From assembly GCA_038227995.1 (NCBI GenBank), contig JBBRPP010000030.1, positions 1-64,000 of the forward strand: 64,000 nucleotides of DNA. The letters run 5' to 3'. Origin of the DNA: WLMZ01 sp038227995 (lineage in GTDB: Bacteria; Actinomycetota; Acidimicrobiia; Acidimicrobiales; Ilumatobacteraceae). A program made the translations under genes and the position numbers. Shown here piece by piece: positions 17,719 through 26,626 of the stretch (position 1 is its first letter; every line of letters starts with the position of its first letter). The notes beneath the pieces are model-generated. The model saw only the letters and a list, made by a program, of their open reading frames with translations. It was not told the origin of the DNA and ran no database searches.

Positions 17719-18816
17719 GTGCCTGGAGTTGTAGAGGTGGCCGAAACGCAGAGCACCGCAGTCATTGCGTTGGCGCTTGCGGGCGTTGTACTTGTCCTCG
17801 TCCTGATCAGCGTCGGTCTCGGTTTGGGCGGACGCGCAATCATGCGATCAAAGGGCCGATCCGGGGCCCTCGGCTTTTTCATGGGCTTCTTCCTCGGCGT
17901 CGCCGGACTTCTGATCGCGGCACTCCTTCCAGCGACGCCGGAGAACGAGGCGCAGCGCACGCTTCGCCAGATGCAGTTGATGGGCATCACCCCCAGCTCC
18001 GAAGCGTTGACCGCTGCGAACGGCAGCACACGAACAAAACCGAATCGTGCCCTGGTATGGGTGGGGATCACCGCCGGAACACTCGTGTTTCTGGGTCTGG
18101 TGGCATCCGTGGCGACGTATTCATACATCCACTTCATCAAGGATGACGCTCCGAAGCGGCTCAGCCTGAGCGACATCGCGGTCACGACGCCTTCGATCGC
18201 TGGAGCGTCAGCCACTGTGCCAACCTCCGCTGTCGCCGCAGGGTCGACGACAGCGACGACAACGGTCACCGGTGGGTCGAACGCGGCGCCCTCAGCTGAT
18301 GGTCCGACGACATACACGCTGACGTCCGCATCCGAGGCTGGCTATCGCGTGGTCGAAGTGCTGTTCGGCCAGAACACCGAAGGGGTCGGGCGGACGAACA
18401 GCGTGACGGGAACGATCACACTCGACGGAACGAACGTCACGGCCGCGACCTTCACCGTCGACATGACGACACTGAAGTCTGATCAGACCAATCGGGACAA
18501 CAAGTTCAAGGGCGAGATCATGAACACCAGCAAGTTCCCGACGGCCACGTTCACGATCACCAAGCCCATTGCACTCGGCAGCATCCCGGACGACGGCACC
18601 GAGATCAAGGCGACTGCGACGGGCGACCTCACCTTGCACGGCGTCACCAAATCCGTCACGCTCGACGTCACCGCGAAGAAGACCGGCAACTCGATCGCGA
18701 TCGCCGGCTCGACCGACGTCACGTTTGCCGACTACAGCATCGACAACCCGTCGAACGGCGCGGTCACGACACAGGATCACGGCTTGATCGAGTTCCTGCT
18801 GGTCGCCAACTCCTGA
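17719..18816 (+). CDS. membrane-anchored YceI family protein
   Basis: 365 aa. Two hydrophobic helices near residues 12-35 and 50-70 (LGFFMGFFLGVAGLLIAALL) and a third near 117-140 precede a Thr/Ala/Ser-rich linker (about 155-195). The last 170 residues are a YceI-like lipocalin fold: YRVVEVLFGQNTEGVGRTNSVTG, FTVDMTTLKSDQTNRDNKFKGEIMNTSKFPTATF, and LHGVTKSVTLDVTA. YceI domains bind polyprenoid or amphiphilic lipids outside the membrane. GTG 17719 has a strong GAGGAAGGGG site. It is convergent with the ABC exporter. Confidence 0.8.
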   Translation: MPGVVEVAETQSTAVIALALAGVVLVLVLISVGLGLGGRAIMRSKGRSGALGFFMGFFLGVAGLLIAALLPATPENEAQRTLRQMQLMGITPSSEALTAANGSTRTKPNRALVWVGITAGTLVFLGLVASVATYSYIHFIKDDAPKRLSLSDIAVTTPSIAGASATVPTSAVAAGSTTATTTVTGGSNAAPSADGPTTYTLTSASEAGYRVVEVLFGQNTEGVGRTNSVTGTITLDGTNVTAATFTVDMTTLKSDQTNRDNKFKGEIMNTSKFPTATFTITKPIALGSIPDDGTEIKATATGDLTLHGVTKSVTLDVTAKKTGNSIAIAGSTDVTFADYSIDNPSNGAVTTQDHGLIEFLLVANS

Positions 18817-18828
18817 CGACCTGATTCG

Positions 18829-20613
18829 TCACGAGGCGACCTGGTTGCGCTCCCACGCGGCAGACAGTGCGGCGTACTTGCCGCCCAACGCGACCAGTTC
18901 GTCGTGGCTGCCGAGTTCGAGCAATCCGCCGGCATCGACGACCGCGATCCGATCGGCACGACGAACCGTCGACAGGCGGTGAGCGACGACGATCACGGTT
19001 CGATTGAGCATCAACGATTCCAACGCGTGCTCGACCTCGGCCTCGGTGCCGGGATCGAGGTTCGACGTCGCTTCATCGAGCACGAGCACGGCGGGGTCCA
19101 CCAGCGCCGCACGCGCCAGCGCGATCAACTGCCGCTCGCCCGCAGAGAGCCGCGAGCCGCGCTCGCGCACCTCGGTGCGCAGCCCATCGGGGAAGGCTGC
19201 GAAGTGTTCGAGCACGCCGATGGCCGCGAGTGACTGCTCGATCTCGGCATCGGTTGCCGACGGGCGGGCGATGCTGAGGTTGTCGCGGATCGTGCCGCTG
19301 AACAGGAAGCCCTCCTGTGGCACGACCACCACTCGTTCCCGCAGCGAGCGAAGTGTGGCCTGACGAAGGTCGATGCCGGCGAACGACACGGTGCCTTCGG
19401 TGGGGTCGTACAGGCGGGCCATCAATTTGGCGAGCGTGCTCTTGCCGGCGCCCGTCGGGCCGACCAGCGCGAGTCGTTCACCGATCCCGACCGTCAGAGT
19501 CACGTGTTCCAAAACGGGCCGGCCCGGCACGTACTCGAAGCCGACGTCGATGACCGCGACCTCGCCAACGTTGGGCAGCTCGACCGCATCGGGCAACTCG
19601 TCGACTTCGGGAACCGTGTCGAGGATGCCGTACAACTTCTGCAGCGATGCGCCAGCTGATTGCACCGTGTTGTAGAGCTGCGACAGCTGCTGAACAGGCT
19701 CGAACAGACTGCTGAGCAAGAGCACGAACGCCGTGACGACACCGAGGCTGACCGTCCCACGGTGCACCAGCCAACCGCCGACGCCGACCATGCCAGCCGT
19801 CGCGACGATGCCCGAGAACTCGACCAGACCGAAGTACCACATGGAGATGCGGATGCTGTCCATGTGCGTGTCGAACAGCTCCTTGTTCGATTTCGCGAAC
19901 CGCCGCGACTGCTCGTCCTCGCGGTCGAACGCCTGGATGACGCGGACGCCGCTGATGCCTTCCTGCAGCGCGCTGAGATTGCTTCCGACGCGCTCTCGCA
20001 CTCGGAGATACACACGGTTCGAATCGCGCTGGAACTTGATCGACGCGATGACGATGATCGGGAACACGATCAAGGCCAACAGGGTCAACTGCCAACTGAG
20101 GACGAACAGCAGGATCAGCGTCATCGCCACCAGCAACGCAGCCGACACGAACTGCAGCAGTCCGAACTGGATCAGCTCGCCCATCGATTCGACGTCGGCA
20201 GTCATGCGCGACACCAGCACGCCGGTCTGCTCGCGATCGAAGAATGCGAGCCCCTGGCGTTGCAGGTGATCGAAGACTCGTACGCGCAGGTCGCGCAGGA
20301 AACCTTCGCCGGCGCGATTGATGTAGACGAACTGCACTCGCGCGATCAGATAGGCGAGGATCGTCACGACGATGTACGCGCCGACTGCCGTGTCGAGCGC
20401 GCGAGCGTTGTGCTTGGAGATGCCGCGGTCGATGCCGATGCTGACGAGCACCGGGCCGGCCAGCGTTGTCGCCGTCCAGACGGTGACGAGCAGCAGCGCA
20501 GCGACGATGGTGCGGTGATACGGCGCCGCGAACTGCCACGACCGACTGATCACCTTCTTGGTCGTCTCTCGATCGAGCTTGTCGTCGTCGGACACGCCGT
20601 GCATCGACCACAT
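18829..20613 (-). CDS. ABC transporter, fused permease and ATPase (heterodimer half, consensus Walker B)
   Basis: 594 aa. Six transmembrane helices (about 35-330) are followed by an ABC domain with Walker A GPTGAGKST, signature LSAGERQ (Gly-Gly replaced by Ala-Gly) and Walker B VLVLDEATSNLDP with the catalytic Glu, then the H-loop AHRLS. ATG 20613 has GGAGGT eight bases upstream and lies two bases after the stop of the partner gene. It probably forms a heterodimeric exporter of drugs or lipids with the 20616-22502 product. Confidence 0.88.
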   Translation of the reverse strand: MWSMHGVSDDDKLDRETTKKVISRSWQFAAPYHRTIVAALLLVTVWTATTLAGPVLVSIGIDRGISKHNARALDTAVGAYIVVTILAYLIARVQFVYINRAGEGFLRDLRVRVFDHLQRQGLAFFDREQTGVLVSRMTADVESMGELIQFGLLQFVSAALLVAMTLILLFVLSWQLTLLALIVFPIIVIASIKFQRDSNRVYLRVRERVGSNLSALQEGISGVRVIQAFDREDEQSRRFAKSNKELFDTHMDSIRISMWYFGLVEFSGIVATAGMVGVGGWLVHRGTVSLGVVTAFVLLLSSLFEPVQQLSQLYNTVQSAGASLQKLYGILDTVPEVDELPDAVELPNVGEVAVIDVGFEYVPGRPVLEHVTLTVGIGERLALVGPTGAGKSTLAKLMARLYDPTEGTVSFAGIDLRQATLRSLRERVVVVPQEGFLFSGTIRDNLSIARPSATDAEIEQSLAAIGVLEHFAAFPDGLRTEVRERGSRLSAGERQLIALARAALVDPAVLVLDEATSNLDPGTEAEVEHALESLMLNRTVIVVAHRLSTVRRADRIAVVDAGGLLELGSHDELVALGGKYAALSAAWERNQVAS

Positions 20614-20615
20614 GG

Positions 20616-22502
20616 TCACTCACCTCCGATCGGCTCGTGCAGTGTCGATTGGAGGACGACATCGTCGCCGGCATCGAAGTGTTCCTCGTCGACGCGGGCC
20701 GAAGGAATGTCGGCGACCTCGACACCTGCGTCGTCCTGTGCAGCCCACGACGCGAGCACATCCCGATACGCAGCGTTCGAGGCGAGCAATTCGTCATGCG
20801 TACCCTGCGCGGCGATGCGACCTTCGTCGAGCAGCAGCACCGTGTCGGCCAGAGCGATCGTGCCCGGACGGTGAGCGATCACGATCGTCGTCCGGTTGCG
20901 CATGACCGTCGCCATCGCCTCGCGGATCTCGTGTTCCTTCGATGGGTCGACGGCCGATGTCGCGTCGTCGAGGATCAGCACGCGCGGGTCGGCCAGGATC
21001 GCTCGTGCGATCGCGATCCGCTGACGTTGACCACCGCTGAGCGAGAAACCACGTTCACCGAGCAACGTGCCGTAGCCCTCGGGCAACTGTCCGATGAAGT
21101 CGTGCGCACCCGCGAGGCGTGACGCCGATTCGATCTGCGCCTGACTTGCGTCGGGTTCGGCGAACGCGATGTTCGCGGCAACCGTGTCGTGGAACAGCAG
21201 CGTGTCTTCGAACACGACGCCGACCGCGTGGCGCAACTCGTGCAGGCTCAGGCTGCGCAGGTCGCAACCATCGATCTCGATCGAGCCGCTCTGCACGTCG
21301 TAGAAGCGCAGCATCAACCGCGTGACGGTGGACTTGCCGCTACCAGTCGCGCCGACGATGGCGACCGACGTGCCGGCCGGGATCGCGACATCGAAATCGG
21401 TGAGGACGACGCGATCGGCGTCGTAGCCGAAACGAACATGTCGGAAGACGAGCGCGCCGAGGTCACCGGTGGTCGGCAGCGCAATCGGCGAAGCAGGGTC
21501 GGTCACCGTTGATTCGGTCGCCAGCACCTGTTGCACTCTCTGCAGGGCAACGGCGGCGCGCTGCCCGGTGGCCAGCGTCATGCCGAGGTTGCGCATCGGC
21601 CAGATCAGCAGCAGCACGCTGGCGTTGAACTCGATCAGCTGACCGACGGTCATCTGGCCGTTGAGAACCCGGTGGCCACCGACCGCCAGCACGGCGATCA
21701 GCCCGAGCGAGGGCAGCACGTCGATGGCGGGCAGGAATCGGCTGCGGATCTTGGCAGCCTCGAGCGACACCGTTCGGATGTCATCGGCCTCGCGTCCGAG
21801 CTTGCCAGCCTGCACGCCTTCTGCGCCGAACCCCTTGACCACGCGAACACCCGAGACGGATTCCTCGACGACCGTGGCCAACGCGGCCTGCTTCATCTGC
21901 ACAGCCATCACCGCCGGGTGGATCTTGCTGCTGAACCGCCGCGCCGACACGTTGACGAACGGCAACGGCGCCAACGCGATGACCGCCAGCAGCGCATCGC
22001 TCTTGAGCAGGATGAGGAGGATCGCGATGACCTGGAACAGGTTGCTCATGGTGATCGGGATCATCACCACGAACGCCTGCAGCTGCTGCAGGTCGCTGGA
22101 TGCGCGGCTCATCAGCTGACCGGTCTGGGCGTGGTCGTGATAGCCGACGTTCAGGCGCAGGATGTGGTTGAAGAGTCGCTCGCGGAGACGGCGCTCGGTG
22201 AGGCGGCTCTCCCGAAACGCGATCCATCGCCGCCACCCAGTGAAGATGCCGGCGATCAGACCGACACCGGTGATCAGCAATGACCACTTCAGCAGCGATT
22301 CCTTGCCGCGGATGCCATGGTCGATCGCATTCTGGATCAGGCTCGGCACGGACACCTTGGCTGCCGCCCACAGCAATCCGACGATCACACCGGCGGTGAG
22401 ACCGCGCTTCTGTTCGGCAAGCAGACCCGTGAGAAGCCGCCACGGGGTGCGTTCGGCTGCGGTCTCGTCCGCTGCCTGATCGACCACTCGACTCACCGCC
22501 AT
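20616..22502 (-). CDS. ABC transporter, fused permease and ATPase (heterodimer half, degenerate Walker B)
   Basis: 628 aa. Six transmembrane helices, Walker A GATGSGKST, consensus signature LSGGQRQ, but Walker B VLILDDATSAVDP with Asp in place of the catalytic Glu; the H-loop AHRPG is kept. Combined with its neighbour this gives one consensus and one degenerate ATP site, as in TM287/288-type exporters. The C-terminal tail of about 50 residues is acidic. It is the first gene of the pair; the 121 bp upstream hold the probable promoter, divergent from the 22624 gene. Confidence 0.88.
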   Translation of the reverse strand: MAVSRVVDQAADETAAERTPWRLLTGLLAEQKRGLTAGVIVGLLWAAAKVSVPSLIQNAIDHGIRGKESLLKWSLLITGVGLIAGIFTGWRRWIAFRESRLTERRLRERLFNHILRLNVGYHDHAQTGQLMSRASSDLQQLQAFVVMIPITMSNLFQVIAILLILLKSDALLAVIALAPLPFVNVSARRFSSKIHPAVMAVQMKQAALATVVEESVSGVRVVKGFGAEGVQAGKLGREADDIRTVSLEAAKIRSRFLPAIDVLPSLGLIAVLAVGGHRVLNGQMTVGQLIEFNASVLLLIWPMRNLGMTLATGQRAAVALQRVQQVLATESTVTDPASPIALPTTGDLGALVFRHVRFGYDADRVVLTDFDVAIPAGTSVAIVGATGSGKSTVTRLMLRFYDVQSGSIEIDGCDLRSLSLHELRHAVGVVFEDTLLFHDTVAANIAFAEPDASQAQIESASRLAGAHDFIGQLPEGYGTLLGERGFSLSGGQRQRIAIARAILADPRVLILDDATSAVDPSKEHEIREAMATVMRNRTTIVIAHRPGTIALADTVLLLDEGRIAAQGTHDELLASNAAYRDVLASWAAQDDAGVEVADIPSARVDEEHFDAGDDVVLQSTLHEPIGGE

Positions 22503-22623
22503 CCCCCATTGCGCACGCTTCTTGCGAATTCGACGTTATCTGTGTCGGTCCTCGGCCGACGTGTTCAATATCGGCGCGATCCCGACGTCACGGGCAGCCG
22601 AGCACCGCACTAGCGTCGCCGTC

Positions 22624-22893
22624 GTGAATCTCCTCGCATGGGTCATCGTCGGTCTCGTCGCCGGAGGCTTCGCCCGGTGGCTCGTCAAGGACGACCGCAG
22701 CGGGTGCCTCTACACGATGGTCGTCGGTGTCCTCGGCGCGTTCATCGGTGGGGCGCTGATGCACGCGACGGGCCGCAAGGGGGTCAACGACTTCGACTTC
22801 CGCTCGATCCTCGTGTCGGCCCTGGGTGCGGTCCTGTTGCTGCTCGTGTTGCAGGCGATCAGTGGCCGCGGGCGCGTCGGTCGACGCCGCTGA
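22624..22893 (+). CDS. GlsB/YeaQ/YmgE family small membrane protein
   Basis: 89 aa. Three hydrophobic helices with the family pattern: NLLAWVIVGLVAGGFARWLVK, TMVVGVLGAFIGGALMH and ILVSALGAVLLLLVLQAIS. Related proteins are envelope stress-linked but of unknown mechanism. GTG 22624 is chosen because the family starts directly with the first helix. Confidence 0.75.
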   Translation: MNLLAWVIVGLVAGGFARWLVKDDRSGCLYTMVVGVLGAFIGGALMHATGRKGVNDFDFRSILVSALGAVLLLLVLQAISGRGRVGRRR

Positions 22894-22937
22894 CGACGCC
22901 TCGTCGATCGTGGTGACTCGGTCGTAACATCGCGGCC

Positions 22938-24197
22938 ATGGCAGAGATCACGGCTGAACAGGTTCGCATCGAGGTCAAGCAGTGGGTGACCGACGCGTGG
23001 GATCCCACCATCACCGTCGCCGAGTGGTGGCAGCGTCTGGCCGCGAGCGGATACGCCTCGCCGATGCTCCCGGTGTCGGCTGGCGGCAAGGGATATCCGC
23101 GTGATCTGGCGACGCTCGTCAGCAATGTGCTCGGCGAGCACGGCGTCGTCGGCCCACCAAGCGGACTCGGGCTCATGTTGGCCGCACCGACCATCGCCGC
23201 CCACGGCTCACCCGAACAGATCGCCGAGTACATCCCGCCGATCCTCGACGGCACCAACTCGTGGTGCCAACTCTTCAGCGAGCCGGGCGCGGGTTCAGAC
23301 CTCGCCGGCCTCAACACCAAGGCCGAACTCGACGGCGACGAGTACGTCATCACCGGCCAGAAGGTGTGGACCAGCGGCGGTCAACACGCCAACTGGGGCA
23401 TGCTCATCGCACGTACCAATCCGGACGCGCCCAAACATCAGGGCATCTCGTACTTCGCGTTCCGGATGGATCAGCCCGGTGTCGATGTCCGTCCGTTGCG
23501 CGAGATGACCGGCCGGGCGATGTTCAACGAGGTCTTCATCGACGAGGCCCGCGTGCCCGTCGCCAACCTCATCGGTGGCCTCAACAACGGCTGGGCCGTG
23601 GCCAACACGACGTTGATGGTCGAACGCGCCAGCCTCGGCAGCGGCGGCGGTGGTGGCGGCTCGATGGGTGTCGTCCTGCCTGGCCCGATCGCCGGTCAAC
23701 TCAATCGCACCGTCGGCGATTTCGCCAACTCGCGCGTCGGCGCTGGTGGCGCCGGCGCGTTCGGCGGTGGCACGCTGAAGCAGTTCACCGCGTTGGCACG
23801 CAGCGTCGGCAAGATCGACGAACCCACCGTGCGCCAAGGCCTGGCCGAGCTGCATACGCTCGCCGAAGTCGGCAAATGGAACCTGATGCGGGCCCGCAGC
23901 GGTCAGCGCAGCACCAAGGTCGAGGGCAACCTGGCCAAGCTGCTCGGGACGCACACCTTGCGGCGGGCACGCGAGATCGGCAACCACATCATCGGTGCCG
24001 AAGGCATGTTGTGGGGCACGGATTCGCTCTCCAAGGGAGCGATCCAGGAGCTGACCGTCTTCTCCCCTGGCCCGTCGATCTACGGCGGCACCGATCAGGT
24101 GCAGCGCAACATCGTCAGCGAGCGGGGCCTCGGGCTGCCGAAGGAGCCGGGCGACTTCCGCACGACGCCGTACAAGGACCTGCCCAAGAACGGCTGA
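22938..24197 (+). CDS. acyl-CoA dehydrogenase family protein
   Basis: 419 aa flavoprotein that introduces a double bond in acyl-CoA-like substrates. Motifs are CQLFSEPGAGSDLAGLNTKAE, ITGQKVWTSGGQHANWGMLIART and VFIDEARVPVANLIG, and the C-terminal YGGTDQVQRNIVSERGLGLPKEPG. A Gly-rich loop (GSGGGGGGS, near residue 235) is shared with the paralogue at 52342-53601. The position of the catalytic Glu is uncertain from sequence alone. It is a single gene in front of a convergent ArsC-like gene. Confidence 0.85.
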   Translation: MAEITAEQVRIEVKQWVTDAWDPTITVAEWWQRLAASGYASPMLPVSAGGKGYPRDLATLVSNVLGEHGVVGPPSGLGLMLAAPTIAAHGSPEQIAEYIPPILDGTNSWCQLFSEPGAGSDLAGLNTKAELDGDEYVITGQKVWTSGGQHANWGMLIARTNPDAPKHQGISYFAFRMDQPGVDVRPLREMTGRAMFNEVFIDEARVPVANLIGGLNNGWAVANTTLMVERASLGSGGGGGGSMGVVLPGPIAGQLNRTVGDFANSRVGAGGAGAFGGGTLKQFTALARSVGKIDEPTVRQGLAELHTLAEVGKWNLMRARSGQRSTKVEGNLAKLLGTHTLRRAREIGNHIIGAEGMLWGTDSLSKGAIQELTVFSPGPSIYGGTDQVQRNIVSERGLGLPKEPGDFRTTPYKDLPKNG

Positions 24198-24227
24198 CCC
24201 GCTTCTGCGGCACGGCGACGGTACGGC

Positions 24228-24590
24228 TCACGCGTACGGCTGCAGCGCGACCCCGACTCGATCCTTCGGGCGACCGATCAACGCCTTTTTCGGCGTGACG
24301 ATCAACGGCCGCTGCAGCAATGCGTTGTGCTTGCCGAGCATCTCGATCACCTGGTCGGCGGTCGCGACATCTGCATCGGTCAATCCGAGTTTGGCGAAGT
24401 TGGCATCGCGTCGAACGAGATCCGTCACCGGGTCCTCGAGCTTGGCGATGATCTTCTTCAACGTCGCCGCGTCGGGCGGAGTCTTGAGGTAGAGGACGAC
24501 GTCGGCAGCGACGCCGAGGTCGGCCGCGGCCTTCACCGCGTGCACCGACGTGCTGCAGTTTGGGTTGTGGTAGATCGTGATGTCAGCCAT
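24228..24590 (-). CDS. ArsC/Spx-like thioredoxin-fold protein (arsenate reductase family)
   Basis: 120 aa. The N-terminal active site is ITIYHNPNCSTSV with the single redox Cys at residue 12, and a downstream LLQRPLIVTPKKALIGRP carries the Arg typical of ArsC. Members reduce arsenate with glutathione/mycothiol or glutaredoxin, or are YffB/Spx-like with other roles. No ars genes are near, so arsenate reduction is not assured. It is divergent from a lipoprotein gene across 47 bp. Confidence 0.8.
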   Translation of the reverse strand: MADITIYHNPNCSTSVHAVKAAADLGVAADVVLYLKTPPDAATLKKIIAKLEDPVTDLVRRDANFAKLGLTDADVATADQVIEMLGKHNALLQRPLIVTPKKALIGRPKDRVGVALQPYA

Positions 24591-24637
24591 GCCCGCAGGC
24601 TAGCGAGCACTCGACACCCGGGAACCAACGGCAGCCG

Positions 24638-25042
24638 ATGAGCGTCCAATCGCGCATGCGCCTGCCTGTCCTCCTCGTGCTCGGCGTCGCGGTCGTCGGT
24701 TGCGGATCCTCGAATCGGTCGGCCGACGCCAGAACCGCGCCAGAGCCGGACTCCGCCGCGGCTGCAGCGGCCCCGGCCACGGCCGCCGGGCCATTCACGA
24801 TGTACACGCACTGTGGTGTCAACGGAGCGAAGATCAACGGGCTCTGGTGGGAGGTCACTCCCCCGATGAGCGACGGCCACGGCAATCCACCCGATGGGTG
24901 GGGCAACCCGTATCAGGCGGGCGTGCTGACGTTCACCAGCGACGCAACGGCAGTGTTCAGGGCGACGTCGACAGAGAGCCAGCTCTTGACGGCAACGCTC
25001 CGCCGAACGACGAGCACCGAGTACCCGTTCATCTGTTCGTGA
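24638..25042 (+). CDS. small lipoprotein of unknown function
   Basis: 134 aa. It has a lipoprotein signal (RMRLPVLLVLGVAVVGCGSS, lipobox Cys at about residue 22), an Ala-rich linker, and a compact domain with TMYTHCGVNGAKINGLWWEVTPP and a C-terminal Cys (YPFICS), which may pair with the first Cys. A second ATG at 24656 would give the tighter signal peptide. Function is not recognised. Confidence 0.65.
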   Translation: MSVQSRMRLPVLLVLGVAVVGCGSSNRSADARTAPEPDSAAAAAAPATAAGPFTMYTHCGVNGAKINGLWWEVTPPMSDGHGNPPDGWGNPYQAGVLTFTSDATAVFRATSTESQLLTATLRRTTSTEYPFICS

Positions 25043-25049
25043 CCGAGTC

Positions 25050-25084
25050 GTGCTCGTTGTTGTGTACGCGTGATTGCTCTTGCG
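25050..25084 (+). repeat. imperfect 35-bp direct repeat, left copy
   Basis: It begins GTGCTCGTTGTTGTGTACGC, 8 bp after a stop codon. The copy at 26208-26241 agrees at about 31 positions with one gap. The pair brackets the two genes at 25163 and 25627. Confidence 0.7.
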
Positions 25085-25162
25085 TCGGTGCGCGGGACCC
25101 GGCACGCTGGGCGGGTCCGAGTCGGACCAGATTGCAACCGTAGAGAGGGCAGGAGCGTCAAC

Positions 25163-25513
25163 GTGGGAATCGTGATCAGACGGAACGCATTCGCCGATGA
25201 GGCCAGCGCGATTGGGCTCGTCGAGTCGCTTGGTTACACGGCGTATCCAGGAGACCGCGAGGCGACCGAGCTCGACTTGCACTGGCACGACTTCGATCAA
25301 GCCGTCGCAATCGTCCACGGAAGATATGAACTGACGGATGGCGAGGGTGGAGACACCTTTGTTCTCGAGTCGGGAACACTTTTCGAGCTCACCGATCGTG
25401 TCGTTCACGCCGACAGGCACGGGCCCTACCGTGTGGTCTTCGGGTTCAGGGCCGATCCACGAACGTTCGAGGCGCCGATCAGCCGTGACCCGGTCGATCG
25501 TGAGTTGCCGTAG
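25163..25513 (+). CDS. cupin-like small protein
   Basis: 116 aa. A cupin-like strand set is visible: LHWHDFDQAVAIVHGRYELTDGEGGDTFVLESGTLFEL and then TDRVVHADRHGPYRVVFGF. Two His and one Asp could bind a metal. GTG 25163 has GGAG seven bases upstream; the frame is open further up but without pattern. Codon use (GGA, TTT, TTG) is looser than in neighbours, and the gene lies inside the direct-repeat bracket. Substrate unknown. Confidence 0.6.
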   Translation: MGIVIRRNAFADEASAIGLVESLGYTAYPGDREATELDLHWHDFDQAVAIVHGRYELTDGEGGDTFVLESGTLFELTDRVVHADRHGPYRVVFGFRADPRTFEAPISRDPVDRELP

Positions 25514-25626
25514 TCCAGCTCCGATCATCGGATTCCATGTGCGAGTCCACCAGACCGGCGGCGGCGCCGCTTGCGTCGTGCGCGTGGATCGGGCAACATG
25601 AGCGCTCTCTTCCTCGGGGGTCGGAC

Positions 25627-26190
25627 GTGGACATTCTGGGTGCGCTCGTCGCAGCGGCAGACGAGTTCGGTCGCCGGCTCCGCCTGGTCGGCGAAGCGGA
25701 CTTCACGCTCCCGACGCCGTGTTCAGACTGGGACGTTCGATACCTCACCGCGCACGTGATCGGAGGGAATCGCTTCGCCGTTCACGTTCTCGATGGGATG
25801 AAGGCAACCGCAGCCATCGAGCAGATCATGTCCACGCCGCAGCTCGGGGACGATGCCGTTGCGGCTTGGGCCTCGACGTGCGCGGCGCAGGCTGAGGCGT
25901 TCAGCGCCGACGCCGCCTTGCACCGGCAGATCGACCACCCGCTGGGGCCGATTTCGGGGCGCCAGTTCCTCGACCTGCGGGTGTTCGACATCACCTTGCA
26001 CGCATGGGACCTTGCGCGCTCGATCGGCGCTGACGAACGGCTCGACCCTGAACTCGTCGATGTCGTGCTGAACATCGTCCGGAACGGGCCACCCGGCATG
26101 GGCTTTGGAATCGCCGCTCTCGGGCAGGTGACCGACACCGCGTCACAGCAGGCAACGCTTCTGGATCTCACCGGACGCCCGGCCGAGTAG
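25627..26190 (+). CDS. TIGR03086-like protein (DinB/mycothiol-dependent maleylpyruvate isomerase N-terminal fold)
   Basis: 187 aa. The pattern fits the four-helix metal-binding fold: TLPTPCSDWDVRYLTAHVIGGNRFAVHVLDG (with the H of TAHVIGG) and DLRVFDITLHAWDLARSIGADERLD (H of LHAWDLA). Members of this superfamily use bacillithiol or mycothiol or act on small electrophiles. GTG 25627 has GGGGG upstream; a longer start at 25537 is possible. It is the second gene in the repeat-bracketed segment. Confidence 0.7.
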   Translation: MDILGALVAAADEFGRRLRLVGEADFTLPTPCSDWDVRYLTAHVIGGNRFAVHVLDGMKATAAIEQIMSTPQLGDDAVAAWASTCAAQAEAFSADAALHRQIDHPLGPISGRQFLDLRVFDITLHAWDLARSIGADERLDPELVDVVLNIVRNGPPGMGFGIAALGQVTDTASQQATLLDLTGRPAE

Positions 26191-26207
26191 CGCCATACGA
26201 CAGCTCG

Positions 26208-26241
26208 GTGCTCGTTGTTCTGTGCGCGCGATTGCCTTGCG
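26208..26241 (+). repeat. imperfect 35-bp direct repeat, right copy
   Basis: It begins GTGCTCGTTGTTCTGTGCGC, 17 bp after a stop codon, and matches the 25050-25084 copy. The spacing of about 1.16 kb contains exactly two genes. Confidence 0.7.
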
Positions 26242-26293
26242 CATCCGCTCCATATCGGCATTCGGCGCTGTATCGCTCTGTCAATCGGGGCTC

Positions 26294-26332
26294 GGGAGCA
26301 TCGGAGGTTCAACGCCCGCATCGGATGCTCCC
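26294..26332. repeat. 9-bp inverted repeat in non-coding DNA
   Basis: Arms GGGAGCATC (26294-26302) and GATGCTCCC (26324-26332) are perfectly complementary with a 21-bp spacer. There is no T-run, so it is not a classic terminator. Confidence 0.55.
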
Positions 26333-26626
26333 ATTCCTGTTCAAACCAGATGTGGTTGGGGCGATTGGGCGTGAATCTGGTGGGCGCTCCACCCGATTGA
26401 CACCCGATCGGACCCAGACGCCCCGGATCCGATCTGCCGATCGATCCGATCTTCGAGATACGCGAACTGAGCAGAACGCGCGCTTCTGCACAACGATTCC
26501 GGCAACTCGACACGACGGCCGCAGCACTCAGCCGACACGGCGACGAGAACTCTCGCGCGCCCCTTCGGTACGGTCTCTCGTACACGGCTTCCCCCGCTCG
26601 TTCGTCGCCCACACCGGGGGTTGCTC

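Larger units (their letters stand above)
26191..26626. other. non-coding region with repeats and dyads
   Basis: Between a stop at 26190 and the ATG at 26627 I see no convincing gene; all frames give short or low-quality ORFs. The region holds the right copy of the 35-bp direct repeat (26208-26241), a 9-bp stem-loop (26294-26332), and GATC/CGATC-rich runs around 26400-26460. The last 60 bp presumably contain the promoter of the next gene. Confidence 0.6.

Noticed and set aside
25050..26241. Integron cassettes with attC sites
   Set aside because: The repeats lack the RYYYAAC and GTTRRRY core sites and the imperfect palindrome of attC, and no integrase gene is present.
26294..26332. tRNA-like segment (GGTTCAACGCC resembles a T-loop)
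   Set aside because: The flanking bases do not pair as a T-stem, and no acceptor or anticodon arm can be drawn.
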